This document shows positions 43,846-52,214 of a DNA stretch of 64,000 nt, piece after piece. The DNA is taken from positions 1 through 64,000 of the forward strand of contig NZ_BMOY01000007.1 of NCBI RefSeq assembly GCF_014647315.1, given 5' to 3'. This DNA is from Paenalicyclobacillus cellulosilyticus. Its GTDB lineage: Bacteria; Bacillota; Bacilli; Alicyclobacillales; Alicyclobacillaceae. A program made the translations under genes and the position numbers. Positions within the stretch are counted from its first letter, which is position 1; every line of letters starts with the position of its first letter. The notes under the pieces are model-generated. The model was not told where the DNA came from. It ran no database searches and saw only the letters and a program-made list of their open reading frames with translations.

Positions 43846-45117
43846 TCAGTAGCCGAGCATGCTCTTGGCGTTGGCCCACGCTTGGTTCAACTGCTTGAAC
43901 GCCGCCTGCAGGCTCGGCGCGTTCAGCACCGTCTGCGTCGCGCCGCCGCCGGTGATGTCAATCTGGGCCGCGTTCTCCAGCTTGGTCAGCTTGTCCGAAT
44001 CCGGAACCGCGGTCAGCGTCTTCCAGGTCAGCTTCTGGAATTCAGCCAGCTGCGGCACGTTCGACTTCTGGCCTTTGATGATGGGGATGCCGCCCGCGTA
44101 GTTGGCGAATCCAGAGTCAAGCAGCATCCATTTCACGAACGCCTTCGCGGTCGCGATGTGCTTGCTGTGCTTGTTGACCGCGTAGCACCAGTCGGGACCC
44201 ATGATGGCCACGTTCTTGCCGTCGTTCGACGCCGGGAACGGGAAGAAGCCCACGTCCTTGCTCGGCGCGCCGTCCGCGATGATCTGCGGCACCGCCCAGT
44301 TGCCAAGGAACATCATGGCTGCCTTGCCTTTGGCCAACAGGACCTTGGAGTTGGCCCAGTTGGTGTTCTTCCAGTCTTTCTCGGCCCAACCGTTCTCGAT
44401 GATCTTGCGGGCGATGGCAAGTGCCTGGCCTTCCGGTGTGTTCGTCGAGAACGGCGCATTCGACTTGACCAGTGTGTTCATGTAGTTGGCGTCCTTGGCG
44501 ATGAGGTCCGGCAGGCTGTTGCTCCAGTTGGACAACGGCCACTTGTCGGTGTAGTTCATCTCGATGGGGATGATGCCGGCCTTCTTCAGCTTCGCGCAGT
44601 CTTGGTAAAACTCGTTCAGGGTCTTGGGTGGCTGCGTGATGCCCGCTTTGCGGAACGCCGCTTTGTTGTACACGATGCCGTTGACGTTGGCGAACGACGG
44701 GATGCCGTACACCTTACCCTGGTACGAGTCCCAGTCTTTGAGGTAGATCTTGTTGTCCAGCCCCAGGTCGTCGAGCGGTGCAAAGTAGGTCGGCAGTTGG
44801 TCGCGGGTGATGTTCGGCAACACGAGCATCACGTCCGGGTACACACCGCCGTTCATCTGCGCCTGCACCGTGCTCGTGTCGACGAACGTCTGCCACTGCA
44901 CGTGCGTGCCCGGGTACTTCTTTTCGAACTCCTGGGCGTACTTCTTGAGCATGCCGTTCGCCTGCATGTCGGTGCGGTTGGTCAACACGGTGATGGTGCC
45001 GGTGATGGCGTCCTTGGCCGACGCGTTGTTGCGCGTCGTTTGCGCCACGAACACGCCGCCCACGACGACCAACGCCGCGGCGCCCGCAGCCACGCCGCCC
45101 CAAACCTTGTTTTTCAT
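43846..45117 (-). CDS. ABC transporter sugar-binding protein (system 2)
   Basis: Extracellular solute-binding protein family 1, 423 residues. It starts MKNKVWGGVAAGAAALVVVG, a membrane segment with no lipobox cysteine, so it is either cleaved or stays anchored by an uncleaved helix. The mature part begins ITGTITVLTNRTDMQANGML and shows the usual NGIVYNKAAFRKAGI and MMFLGNWAVPQI stretches. GAGGGGGA is nine bases before the ATG at 45117. It heads the importer operon, and an AraC-type regulator gene lies just upstream. The ligand is probably an oligosaccharide. Confidence 0.9.
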   Translation of the reverse strand: MKNKVWGGVAAGAAALVVVGGVFVAQTTRNNASAKDAITGTITVLTNRTDMQANGMLKKYAQEFEKKYPGTHVQWQTFVDTSTVQAQMNGGVYPDVMLVLPNITRDQLPTYFAPLDDLGLDNKIYLKDWDSYQGKVYGIPSFANVNGIVYNKAAFRKAGITQPPKTLNEFYQDCAKLKKAGIIPIEMNYTDKWPLSNWSNSLPDLIAKDANYMNTLVKSNAPFSTNTPEGQALAIARKIIENGWAEKDWKNTNWANSKVLLAKGKAAMMFLGNWAVPQIIADGAPSKDVGFFPFPASNDGKNVAIMGPDWCYAVNKHSKHIATAKAFVKWMLLDSGFANYAGGIPIIKGQKSNVPQLAEFQKLTWKTLTAVPDSDKLTKLENAAQIDITGGGATQTVLNAPSLQAAFKQLNQAWANAKSMLGY

Positions 45118-45269
45118 CCATGGTTCCCCCTCTGCATCGTGATCGCGCGATGGAGCGGTTGCGCGCTCCCGCATATGGAGATGGTAGAATCCAGGCGAAA
45201 GCGCCACCATGTCGAGGTCGTGCAAGTTTCTTGTCCAATCCCAACCTCACGGCTCCCATCCCGGGCCGG

Positions 45270-45926
45270 TTACGACGCGTGCAACCGGTACTGGCGGGGT
45301 GTCATGCCGACCACCCGCTTGAACAGCTTGTTGAAATAGACCGGGTCCGGATACCCGACGCGTTCGCCCACCTCGTACGCTTTGAGCGATGGATCGCTGG
45401 CCAACAGCCGTTTGGCCATCTCGACCCGGACGTGCGTCAAGTACTGCATGATGGTCATGCCGGTCTCCGCCTTGAACACGCGGCTGATGTAATTGGGGCT
45501 CAGGTACAGTCGGCGGGCGATGTCCCCGACGGTGAGCGGGGCGTCGTATTCCGCTTCGATGATGGCCTTGACCTGGGCTGCGAATCTGCCGCATCCTGGG
45601 CGCACGCGGTCGGACGCTGCCGGTGGCGCCGCTGCCAAAGGCGGTGTGGCGGCATTCCGCTGCGTCGCAGGGGACGGTTCATCCAGCACGGGAGTTATCT
45701 TGGATGGTGAATGTTGCGCCGCGGCGGCGATTGGATGCATTGCGGCGGCAGCTTGGAGCGCGTGTAAACAGCGGCGGGCCACATCGGATGCCGGCACCCC
45801 CTCCGCCTGGGCCGCCTCGATGACCCGAGCCAAGTGCTGAATCAGTTCAAGCACCCAGGGAGCAGAAGCGTTTGCCTGCGCGGGATCGCTTTCATGGGGC
45901 GTCAGCCGGGTGCTCAGCGCGGACAT
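45270..45926 (-). CDS. AraC family transcriptional regulator
   Basis: A 218-residue regulator with a C-terminal pair of AraC helix-turn-helices (LTVGDIARRLYLSPNYISRV and AYEVGERVGYPDPVYFNKLF). The N-terminal half is helical, followed by an alanine/proline-rich linker (TPPLAAAPPAAS). It looks like a YesN-type regulator without the receiver domain, so it is not obviously phosphorylated. AAAGGAGG is about ten bases before the ATG at 45926. It is adjacent to the system 2 binding protein and is its likely regulator, acting together with the LacI protein upstream. Confidence 0.85.
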   Translation of the reverse strand: MSALSTRLTPHESDPAQANASAPWVLELIQHLARVIEAAQAEGVPASDVARRCLHALQAAAAMHPIAAAAQHSPSKITPVLDEPSPATQRNAATPPLAAAPPAASDRVRPGCGRFAAQVKAIIEAEYDAPLTVGDIARRLYLSPNYISRVFKAETGMTIMQYLTHVRVEMAKRLLASDPSLKAYEVGERVGYPDPVYFNKLFKRVVGMTPRQYRLHAS

Positions 45927-46031
45927 GCTGTCGGATCCTCCTTTGCTCGTTCGGCGGGGCCGCACGCGGCCTGCCACAACACCGTCTCCACGCCGCTCCA
46001 ACGGCGGGCAACCGTCTTGCTTGTAAATTGA

Positions 46032-46075
46032 TGCAAACATTATCAATCAAATCGGTTGACAAAGCTAATATTAGC
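46032..46075. promoter_or_regulatory. cre-like site and 12-base palindrome
   Basis: TGCAAACATTATCA (46032-46045) matches the CcpA/LacI-type consensus TGWNANCGNTNWCA at most positions. TTGACA (46056-46061) and the perfect palindrome GCTAATATTAGC (46064-46075) follow. The AT-rich patch lies upstream of the AraC gene (read leftward) in a 499-base gap, and is the best candidate control site for the importer system 2 regulators. No clean -10 partner was found. Confidence 0.45.
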
Positions 46076-46293
46076 ATAACATCATGCAAACGCCAAGCTG
46101 GCGAGGCAGGTTCGCAGGAGGCGCATGGATGTCCAGATGATGGAAGGTAAGCGAAGGGCGGGCTCTGGCGGGTTTGTTCAGGCGCTGGGGTGAGAAAAGG
46201 AGGGGCCAAGGCGGCGCAGAATGGAAGCAGCGCGGGTGCAGGTGGGGGTGCAGGTAGGGGGAGCAGACAGCGCGGGTTGGAGGCCAGGTACCA

Positions 46294-46413
46294 GGCCGAG
46301 GTGCCGTCGCGGCATGACTGCGGCGCGGCAGGGAGGCCGAGGTGTCGTCGCGGCATGACCGCGGCGCGGCAGGGAGGCCGAGGTGCCGTCACGGCATGAC
46401 CGCGGTGCGGCCG
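46294..46413. repeat. Three tandem copies of a 41-base GC-rich unit
   Basis: A unit starting GGCCGAGGTG begins at 46294, 46335 and 46376, the third copy being slightly shorter. Copies differ at a few positions, such as CCGTCGCGG, TCGTCGCGG and CCGTCACGG. The unit contains GGCATGAC and GCGGCGCGGC. It lies just after the LacI-family gene's stop codon (read leftward). It might be a read-through spacer or a variable-number repeat. Confidence 0.85.
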
Positions 46414-46425
46414 GTCGTGTCGTGG

Positions 46426-47544
46426 TCAACCACCCGCGACCGGCTCGGGTTCGGCATGGGCGTGCACGGAGGCCACCGACTGGCGATGCACCGATTCGGC
46501 GCGCAGAGACACCCGCTCTTTGGGTGCGTCCGGCCGTTGGGCGCGGCGCAACAGCATTTCCACCGCCCGTCGGCCGAGATCGTCCTTCGGCACATGCACC
46601 GTGGTGAGGGATGGTGTCGCCTGTTCTGCCTCCACGATGTTGTCGAAGCCGGTGATGGAGAGTTGCTCCGGTACCCGGATGTCCAGAGAGCGGCAGATGT
46701 CGAGCACCCCGAGCGCAATCTTGTCGTTGGCGCACACCCAAGCGGCCGCGGTGCCGTTTTCCGCACTGCGCATCGACCGCTCGTGCAGCACTTCCTTGAG
46801 CACGCTGCGATCCCGCCCGTCCATCAGGGGGCTGATGTGTTGGAGGCGCGGGTCTTCCTCCACCGCCAGGCCGTGTTCTTCCAGCGCCAAACGAAATCCT
46901 AACCAACGCTCCTGAAAACTGCGGGAGAAGTGCGCGTCGCCGACAAATTGCAAGTGCCTGTGCCCCGTTTCGATGAGATAGCTCGTCATCCGGTATGCGG
47001 CGTCCAGGTTGTCGACGAACACCGTGTCGCAAGGGAACGAAGGGTCTTCGTGATCGACCATGACCACCGGGACGTCCATCCGGCGCACGGTGAGCAGCAT
47101 GGCGGACGAGATAGCGCCGACGACAATCGCGCCGAACAACCGGTGCGAGTTGATCACCTCCGCCAGGTGTTCTTCCAGGGTGTCGGTCGCGATGAACACA
47201 GGCAGACCTTGCTGCGTAAGCGCGTCGTGGATGCCGTCGATGATCCGGCCCCAGTACGAGGAGTGCACGCTCTGCATGCGGATGTTCGACATCAGGACCA
47301 TGACGGATTTCTTGTTGCGCTTCGACCCCGTCTGGGCGGGAGGCTGGCCACCGTCCGCCGCGCGCTGGTACTTGCGCTTGACCCGCTGTTGATTGAAGTA
47401 GCCGAGTTCAGCCGCGATGCGCAGGATTTTTTCCCGCGTCTGCTCACTGACGCCGGGCTGCCCGGAAAGCGCCTTCGACACGGCGTATTTCGATACGCCG
47501 GCGGCGGCTGCGATGTCGTCCATGGTCACTGTGCGCGCGGGCAT
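46426..47544 (-). CDS. LacI family transcriptional regulator
   Basis: A 372-residue repressor. The N-terminal helix-turn-helix is TMDDIAAAAGVSKYAVSKAL, followed by the hinge region (LGYFNQQRVKRKYQRAADGG, unusually long and basic) and the periplasmic-binding-like effector domain with FGAIVVGAIS, VVMVDHEDPSFP and SITGFDNIVEAEQATPSL. ATG at 47544 is preferred, with GGGAGTG nine bases upstream; a GTG two codons earlier is possible. It likely senses a sugar and controls the neighbouring ABC importer, through sites such as 46032-46075. Confidence 0.9.
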   Translation of the reverse strand: MPARTVTMDDIAAAAGVSKYAVSKALSGQPGVSEQTREKILRIAAELGYFNQQRVKRKYQRAADGGQPPAQTGSKRNKKSVMVLMSNIRMQSVHSSYWGRIIDGIHDALTQQGLPVFIATDTLEEHLAEVINSHRLFGAIVVGAISSAMLLTVRRMDVPVVMVDHEDPSFPCDTVFVDNLDAAYRMTSYLIETGHRHLQFVGDAHFSRSFQERWLGFRLALEEHGLAVEEDPRLQHISPLMDGRDRSVLKEVLHERSMRSAENGTAAAWVCANDKIALGVLDICRSLDIRVPEQLSITGFDNIVEAEQATPSLTTVHVPKDDLGRRAVEMLLRRAQRPDAPKERVSLRAESVHRQSVASVHAHAEPEPVAGG

Positions 47545-47754
47545 TTCCACCGTCACTCCCAGTCCGTTTCTCATCATGCCCGAAGCTCTGCGGCCATTCT
47601 ACGCCATGTCCGGGAGGCTCGGCAACGGATGAGACGTGCACTTCCTTGTCTTAAGCGGACCGGTTGTGGGCGGATGGGGGTTGGTTCGAGCGGATCGACA
47701 GTCCTTCCATATATCCGTATACTGAGGCGGAGTGGATGGGGTGGCGAGAGGAGC

Positions 47755-47877
47755 AGGTGCCCAGGGCATACCCCTGGGCACGTGGCGTTTCTCGACGTCA
47801 GAGACCGGACGCTCAGCGCGGGCGACGCCTTGCAAACGCATGGCGGCGTCGCCGTGGCCGGCACACGGCATCACTGA
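47755..47877 (+). pseudogene. Metallo-beta-lactamase-fold hydrolase remnant
   Basis: A frame of about 40 residues reads RCPGHTPGHVAFLDVRDRTL and continues SAGDALQTHGGVAVAGT, ending at a stop at 47875. PGHTPGH is the metal-binding HxxGH motif and GDALQTHGG the usual aspartate-containing motif of MBL-fold hydrolases. The part that would come before (about 130 residues with the HxHxDH motif) and after is missing. It overlaps the end of the spore coat gene on the other strand. It is a decayed fragment. Confidence 0.65.
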
Positions 47878-48494
47878 TACGCGCCAGCCTGCATCTGCGG
47901 TTGCGGTGCCGGAGCTTGGAACTGCTGGAGCATGGTCTGGGTGGTCTTCTCAAGCAGCGTCGGCACCTGATAGTAGCCTTTCTGATTCATGTAGTTCCAC
48001 ATCTCGTAGCTCATGCGGTCACACTCGAGCGCGCCCTGCACCAGATACTGGCGCCACTCGGGATCGATGCATTCCTGGGCGAGCATCATGCCCGTCGCCG
48101 CACCCTGTTTGTGCAGGTTGAGGACAATCCCGCAGATGGAGCGCTCGCTGATCTGGCCATTGAGCGCGGGCGCGGGCATGCTCGGTTGGCGCAATCCGAG
48201 CTTCGGTTCGGTGTTCATGTGGAATGCTTGGCTTGCCTGCATCATGCCGTCCGTCATGGGCGCGGCGTGCTGGGTGCTGGCCGCGCTCTGCTGCAGCAGA
48301 TTGACACCGTGTGTGTACGCGTTGTACATTGCATGTGCCTGTTGGTCGAGCATGGTTTTGAGCTGCGGGTCCTGGGCGAGGGTCGCGAGGTGCGACACCA
48401 ACTCGATGGCAGCCGCTTTGCTGGAGAGGGCTTCGTTCATGACGATGATCTCGTGCGCCCCGAAGCGTTGGCTGCCGGCCATCATTTGGTTCAC
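47871..48494 (-). CDS. Spore coat protein, CotF family
   Basis: A 207-residue protein resembling the CotF/DUF5667-type coat proteins of Firmicutes, with two ferritin-like helical repeats. Landmarks are QRFGAHEIIVMNEALSSKAA, LDQQAHAMYNAYTHGVNLL and the second half with ECIDPEWRQYLVQGALECDR. The C-terminus is rich in Q, P and A (QAPAPQPQMQAGAYQ). The GTG at 48494 has AGGAGG eight bases upstream; an ATG 11 codons earlier lacks one. It is deposited on spores, and its presence indicates that the organism sporulates. Confidence 0.83.
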   Translation of the reverse strand: MNQMMAGSQRFGAHEIIVMNEALSSKAAAIELVSHLATLAQDPQLKTMLDQQAHAMYNAYTHGVNLLQQSAASTQHAAPMTDGMMQASQAFHMNTEPKLGLRQPSMPAPALNGQISERSICGIVLNLHKQGAATGMMLAQECIDPEWRQYLVQGALECDRMSYEMWNYMNQKGYYQVPTLLEKTTQTMLQQFQAPAPQPQMQAGAYQ

Positions 48495-48658
48495 GTGGAT
48501 CGCCTCCTTGGCAATATGGGACAACATGATAGGGTGCGCCCGCCCTGCGGCGCGGTATCTGGAAGGGGGTCCAACCTCTTCCGAAGGTAATGTGTCCGCG
48601 CGCCAAGGAGGCTATACGCGGTGGTGAGGAAGCGCTTGCGGAAAGGACGAACGCTTGC

Positions 48659-49804
48659 ATGACCCCGTTGCGGCGATTGGGCATTTGCAACATGCTGTAC
48701 TTTCTCAGCTCCCAGTTCGCGACCATCTTCATCAATATCTACATCTTCCAGGATTTCCACTCCTTGCGGGTGAACGGGGCGTACATGGCCGTGATGTACG
48801 CGGCGTGGATCCTCGCCTTCACGGCGGGCAGCAAGCTGGCGGGCCGGTCGCCGCGTGCCAACCTGCCGCTTTCCGCCCTCTGCGGTTCGCTCAGCCTTGC
48901 GCTGCTCATCGTCCGCCACGGCAGCCGGTTGTGGATCGATCTCGCCGTCGGGGCGATGCTGGGCATTGGATCAGGATTTTACTATGTGGCGTACAATTTG
49001 CTGCTATATGCGTTTTCCTCGTCGGGGGCGCGCGGACAGTCCATCGCGCGCTTGGGCTTGTTGACCAGCTTGGTGGCGGTGGCGATGCCGGGCGTGTCTG
49101 GATTCGTGGTGGACCGTCTCGGGTTTCGAGCGGCATTCCTGCTTGTCGTCCTGCTGTACCTGGCGATTTTGGCGCTTTGCCTCGGTTTCCCGCGCGTGGA
49201 GGTGCCGCGGGTGCGGCTGCGGGACGCGTGGTGCGTCCCGCACGGGTTTGGCACGTTCGCGCTCGCGATGCTTTCCACAGCCTGGTATTTCCACTTTCTC
49301 CCCTTCGCCGCGGGGGTGATGGTGTACGCCCACGGCAGTGGTGTCGCCGGGGCCGGATGGCTGAACAGCCTGTATGCAGGTCTGACGCTTCTCGCCAACA
49401 TGCTCATTGGCTATGGCGTGAAATCCCGCCAGGACGCTCACCGCCAGCGCTGGGCGTGGGCGGGCGCGGCAGCCGCGACGGTGGCGACCGCCCTGTTGTT
49501 CCTGCCGAATGGCAGAAGCCTGCTCGCGTTCAACCTGCTGGTGAGTGTGGCCAATCCCCTGTTTTTCAATTTGACGACAGCGCAGCAGTTCGATGCTGTC
49601 GGCCGTTTGTACGCCAATCCAGCGGTGGGTTTTTACGTCCGCGAATGGTTGTACACCATGGCCCGCGTCGGGCTGTTCAGCTATGTGGCCTGTTTCGGGT
49701 TGGCGCCGGGCAGCGCCGCATACGATGTGTTCATCGCGGCGCTGTGCCTGGCGCCGTTGTGGACAGTCTACTGGAACCGGAAGGCCGCCCGGGCCGCAGG
49801 TTGA
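48659..49804 (+). CDS. MFS transporter
   Basis: Major facilitator protein of 381 residues with 10-12 membrane segments (LGICNMLYFLSSQFATIFIN at the start, FGTFALAMLSTAWYFHFLPF in the middle). Small loops with few charges make the substrate hard to guess. The ATG at 48659 has AAAGGAC about ten bases upstream. The stop is followed by the convergent GH9 gene after 60 bases. It might supply or export a sugar related to the GH9 enzyme, but no evidence decides it. Confidence 0.8.
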   Translation: MTPLRRLGICNMLYFLSSQFATIFINIYIFQDFHSLRVNGAYMAVMYAAWILAFTAGSKLAGRSPRANLPLSALCGSLSLALLIVRHGSRLWIDLAVGAMLGIGSGFYYVAYNLLLYAFSSSGARGQSIARLGLLTSLVAVAMPGVSGFVVDRLGFRAAFLLVVLLYLAILALCLGFPRVEVPRVRLRDAWCVPHGFGTFALAMLSTAWYFHFLPFAAGVMVYAHGSGVAGAGWLNSLYAGLTLLANMLIGYGVKSRQDAHRQRWAWAGAAAATVATALLFLPNGRSLLAFNLLVSVANPLFFNLTTAQQFDAVGRLYANPAVGFYVREWLYTMARVGLFSYVACFGLAPGSAAYDVFIAALCLAPLWTVYWNRKAARAAG

Positions 49805-49866
49805 CGAGGATGATCCGGGAAGAAGCCGGCAGCAGGCTTCGGAGAACTTGGCAACCTGCGACCGTG

Positions 49867-51561
49867 TCATCCGGCCGGCGTGAACCAGGCGGCGGCCAGC
49901 GCAAACGCCAAGGGTGAATTCCAATAGATGGCGATCTCGTTGGTGGCATAGCTGCCTGCGTGATCGAGGTAACACTTGGCCGGCGGCCGTCCTGCGAGGT
50001 GCTGGCGGGCCGCCTCGTCCTGCAGGCCGCGGTTCGGTCCGCCCGCGAGCAGGCCCGGTACCGGCGCTTCGACGCCGTCGGCGACCGACGGCCGGTGGTG
50101 GGGATGCTGCACGGGTCGGCTGCCAAAGCCGGTCACGTAACACTGGCCGAGCGGGTTCAGGCCGAGCAGATAGTCGAGGTGGTGGCGGGCCGCTTGGGCA
50201 TACCGTTCGTCGCCGGTCAGGCGGTGCGCCAGAAACAGGTGCATCGCCCGGTTAGCGGCCTCCATGTTGCTGCCCCAGATGAAGTCTTCTTCCCGAAGGG
50301 AATGGAGGTAACCGCTCTCCGTGGTTCGCCCGGCGAGGTGGTCCGCCAGGGCGAGGAAGCCGGCGCGGAGTTCATCGGCAAACGGCCATTCGTGCGCCGG
50401 TGCGGGTGTGAGCCGCGTGCCGCCCGCTTCGTCGTCCTCCAGGCCGGCGGCAAACAGGCAGGCGATGGCACCGTATCCGCCGACGTCCGCCCAGCCAAGG
50501 CCGTACGGGTTGAAGACGCGTCCGTTGCAGAGCGCGATCGCGGCATCCTGATACTCGGCGCGGCCGGTGGTGCGGTAGAGCTCGACGGCAGCCCAGAAAC
50601 GCTCGTCCGCGTCGTTCGGGTCGCCATACTCGCCGGTGAACACGTCGGGCGGGTTGCGGAAGCCGGGCACCTCAGGGTGGGCGGCCAGCCAGGCCCATGC
50701 ATGTTCGGCCGCCTGCAGGCAGCGGCGGGAAAACGCGGGGTCGTAGGGTCGATAGAACCGGGACGCCAAGGCGAGCACGGCGGCAAAACTCGCCGTGGCC
50801 GTCGCCGAGATGGGCGAAAAGTACCATTCGTCCGTATCGTCTTCCGGCATGACGGTAAGGCCGGGAAACCGCTTTGTGGTCACCTTGTGGTGGACGCCTC
50901 CGGTCGCAGGGTCTTGCATCTGCAGCAGCCACAGGAGCTCATAGCGGCACTCGGCGAGCACGTCCGGGAGGCCCTGTCCGCTCTCCGGGATGTTCCATGA
51001 CACCTGGCCGAGGGCAGGGGCGAAGGCGTAGGCGAGGAGCAGATCGGCCACCGCCTTGGCGCCGGGTGCGGTGTACTTGCCGTAGTCGCCCGCGTCATGC
51101 CAGCCGCCGCGGTGCGGCCGGCGTGCATCGAGCCAACCCCCGTCCGGGTTGGGGAGGCGGGCGTCTGCCGTGTGGCAGGCGGCGTGGTGCCAGGGCCCGG
51201 CATGGGACGAATCGAGCGCCATGCCGCAACGCTGGAAGTAGAACGCCTTGAAGACGGCTTTCGTGATGTCGGTGAGCACGTCGGCGCCGACGCGAATGAC
51301 CGGTGAGGTCCCGACGCCGTCGACCGTGAGGCGGTAAGCACCGGGTTGGGAAAGGGCGGTCAGGTCCGCATGCCAGACTTCATCGCCCGAGGTGGCGTCC
51401 GCGATGGGGCCGGTGAGTTCACCTTGGAACACAACGCGGCCGGTTTCGCTTTCGGTGACACAAAACGTGCGGGTGTTGACGGGTCCCACCACGGCTGCCA
51501 CCTTGCGCTGACCGGGGAGGTAGCCGATCTGGTTGACATGGATGCGGGATGATTCGGACAA
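49867..51561 (-). CDS. Glycoside hydrolase family 9, cytoplasmic
   Basis: A 564-residue beta-glucan hydrolase. An N-terminal Ig-like domain (RIHVNQIGYLPGQRKVAAVV) is followed by the GH9 (alpha/alpha)6 catalytic domain. GWHDAGDYGKYT carries the aspartates (about D156, D159), and SYATNEIAIYWNSPLAF carries the general acid (about E542). No signal peptide is present with the TTG start at 51561, which has AAAGGAG eight bases upstream. This matches intracellular endoglucanases such as Cel9A of Alicyclobacillus acidocaldarius. It should act on imported cello-oligosaccharides. Confidence 0.92.
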   Translation of the reverse strand: MSESSRIHVNQIGYLPGQRKVAAVVGPVNTRTFCVTESETGRVVFQGELTGPIADATSGDEVWHADLTALSQPGAYRLTVDGVGTSPVIRVGADVLTDITKAVFKAFYFQRCGMALDSSHAGPWHHAACHTADARLPNPDGGWLDARRPHRGGWHDAGDYGKYTAPGAKAVADLLLAYAFAPALGQVSWNIPESGQGLPDVLAECRYELLWLLQMQDPATGGVHHKVTTKRFPGLTVMPEDDTDEWYFSPISATATASFAAVLALASRFYRPYDPAFSRRCLQAAEHAWAWLAAHPEVPGFRNPPDVFTGEYGDPNDADERFWAAVELYRTTGRAEYQDAAIALCNGRVFNPYGLGWADVGGYGAIACLFAAGLEDDEAGGTRLTPAPAHEWPFADELRAGFLALADHLAGRTTESGYLHSLREEDFIWGSNMEAANRAMHLFLAHRLTGDERYAQAARHHLDYLLGLNPLGQCYVTGFGSRPVQHPHHRPSVADGVEAPVPGLLAGGPNRGLQDEAARQHLAGRPPAKCYLDHAGSYATNEIAIYWNSPLAFALAAAWFTPAG

Positions 51562-51721
51562 GGGGATGGCTCCTTTCGGTTCAGGCTCGTCGGTTTCGGT
51601 CATCGCCGCACGAGGCGCCGCGGACGCGTGGGCGCGCAGGCGCGCGGGCGTTGTGCCGGACGCGTGGCGTTGTGCCGAAACCGCTTCCGGAAACGAGGGC
51701 GCTGAACATCATCATCTGCAT

Positions 51722-51770
51722 AAAAAATCCACGGCAGGCTGAGCGTTGAAGTCCCAGCAAGCCTGCCATG
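51722..51770 (-). terminator. Rho-independent terminator of the Fur-family gene
   Basis: GGCAGGCT (51733-51740) pairs with AGCCTGCC (51760-51767), with an outer CCA/TGG extension. Read leftward it is followed by TTTTTT (51727-51722). It stands right after the Fur-family stop codon and ahead of the GH9 gene start. Confidence 0.85.
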
Positions 51771-51774
51771 GGTT

Positions 51775-52182
51775 TCAAGAACCGCGTACCGGCGCGGATT
51801 GCTGCCGGCACGCGGGGCACAGTCCCGTCAGGTGAAGTTCCATCCCGTGCACGACATATCCGGTCTCCGCTTCAATCCGCTGCACGATGTCATCCGGCAC
51901 GTCCACGTCCGCTTCGGCGATGGCACCGCAGCGCACGCAGACCACGTGTTGGTGATCTTCCATCCGGCCGTCGTAGCGGGTGATGCCGTTGCCGATGTTC
52001 AGCTCGCGCACCAGACCGTGATCGGTCAAGTACTTGAGGGAATTGTAGATGGTTGCGTATGCATACCGTTCCCCGCGTTGGGCGAGCATCTCCATGATGT
52101 CGCTCGCCGTCGGATGGCTCTTGGAAGATCGGATGACCTCGAGCACGGCACGGCGCGGAGCGGTCAAGTTCAGCGGTTGCAC
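51775..52182 (-). CDS. Fur/PerR family metalloregulator
   Basis: A 135-residue repressor. The winged helix includes AVLEVIRSSKSHPTASDIME and YATIYNSLKYLTDHGLVREL. The dimerisation domain has DHQHVVCVRCG and ends CPACRQQ, giving the structural zinc CxxC pairs. The histidine/aspartate pattern (SHPTAS, RYDGRMEDHQH, EADVDVPDD) resembles peroxide-sensing PerR more than Zur. GTG 52182 is preferred (GGGGGG six bases upstream); ATG 52188 abuts that run. It could regulate the peroxiredoxin operator at 37135, but this is an inference. Confidence 0.88.
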   Translation of the reverse strand: MQPLNLTAPRRAVLEVIRSSKSHPTASDIMEMLAQRGERYAYATIYNSLKYLTDHGLVRELNIGNGITRYDGRMEDHQHVVCVRCGAIAEADVDVPDDIVQRIEAETGYVVHGMELHLTGLCPACRQQSAPVRGS

Positions 52183-52214
52183 GGCCATCCCCCCAATCCA
52201 CACGGTCGGTATCT

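Noticed and set aside
46294-46413. Possible CRISPR array
   Set aside because: The 41-base units follow each other directly with no unique spacers, and no cas genes are near.
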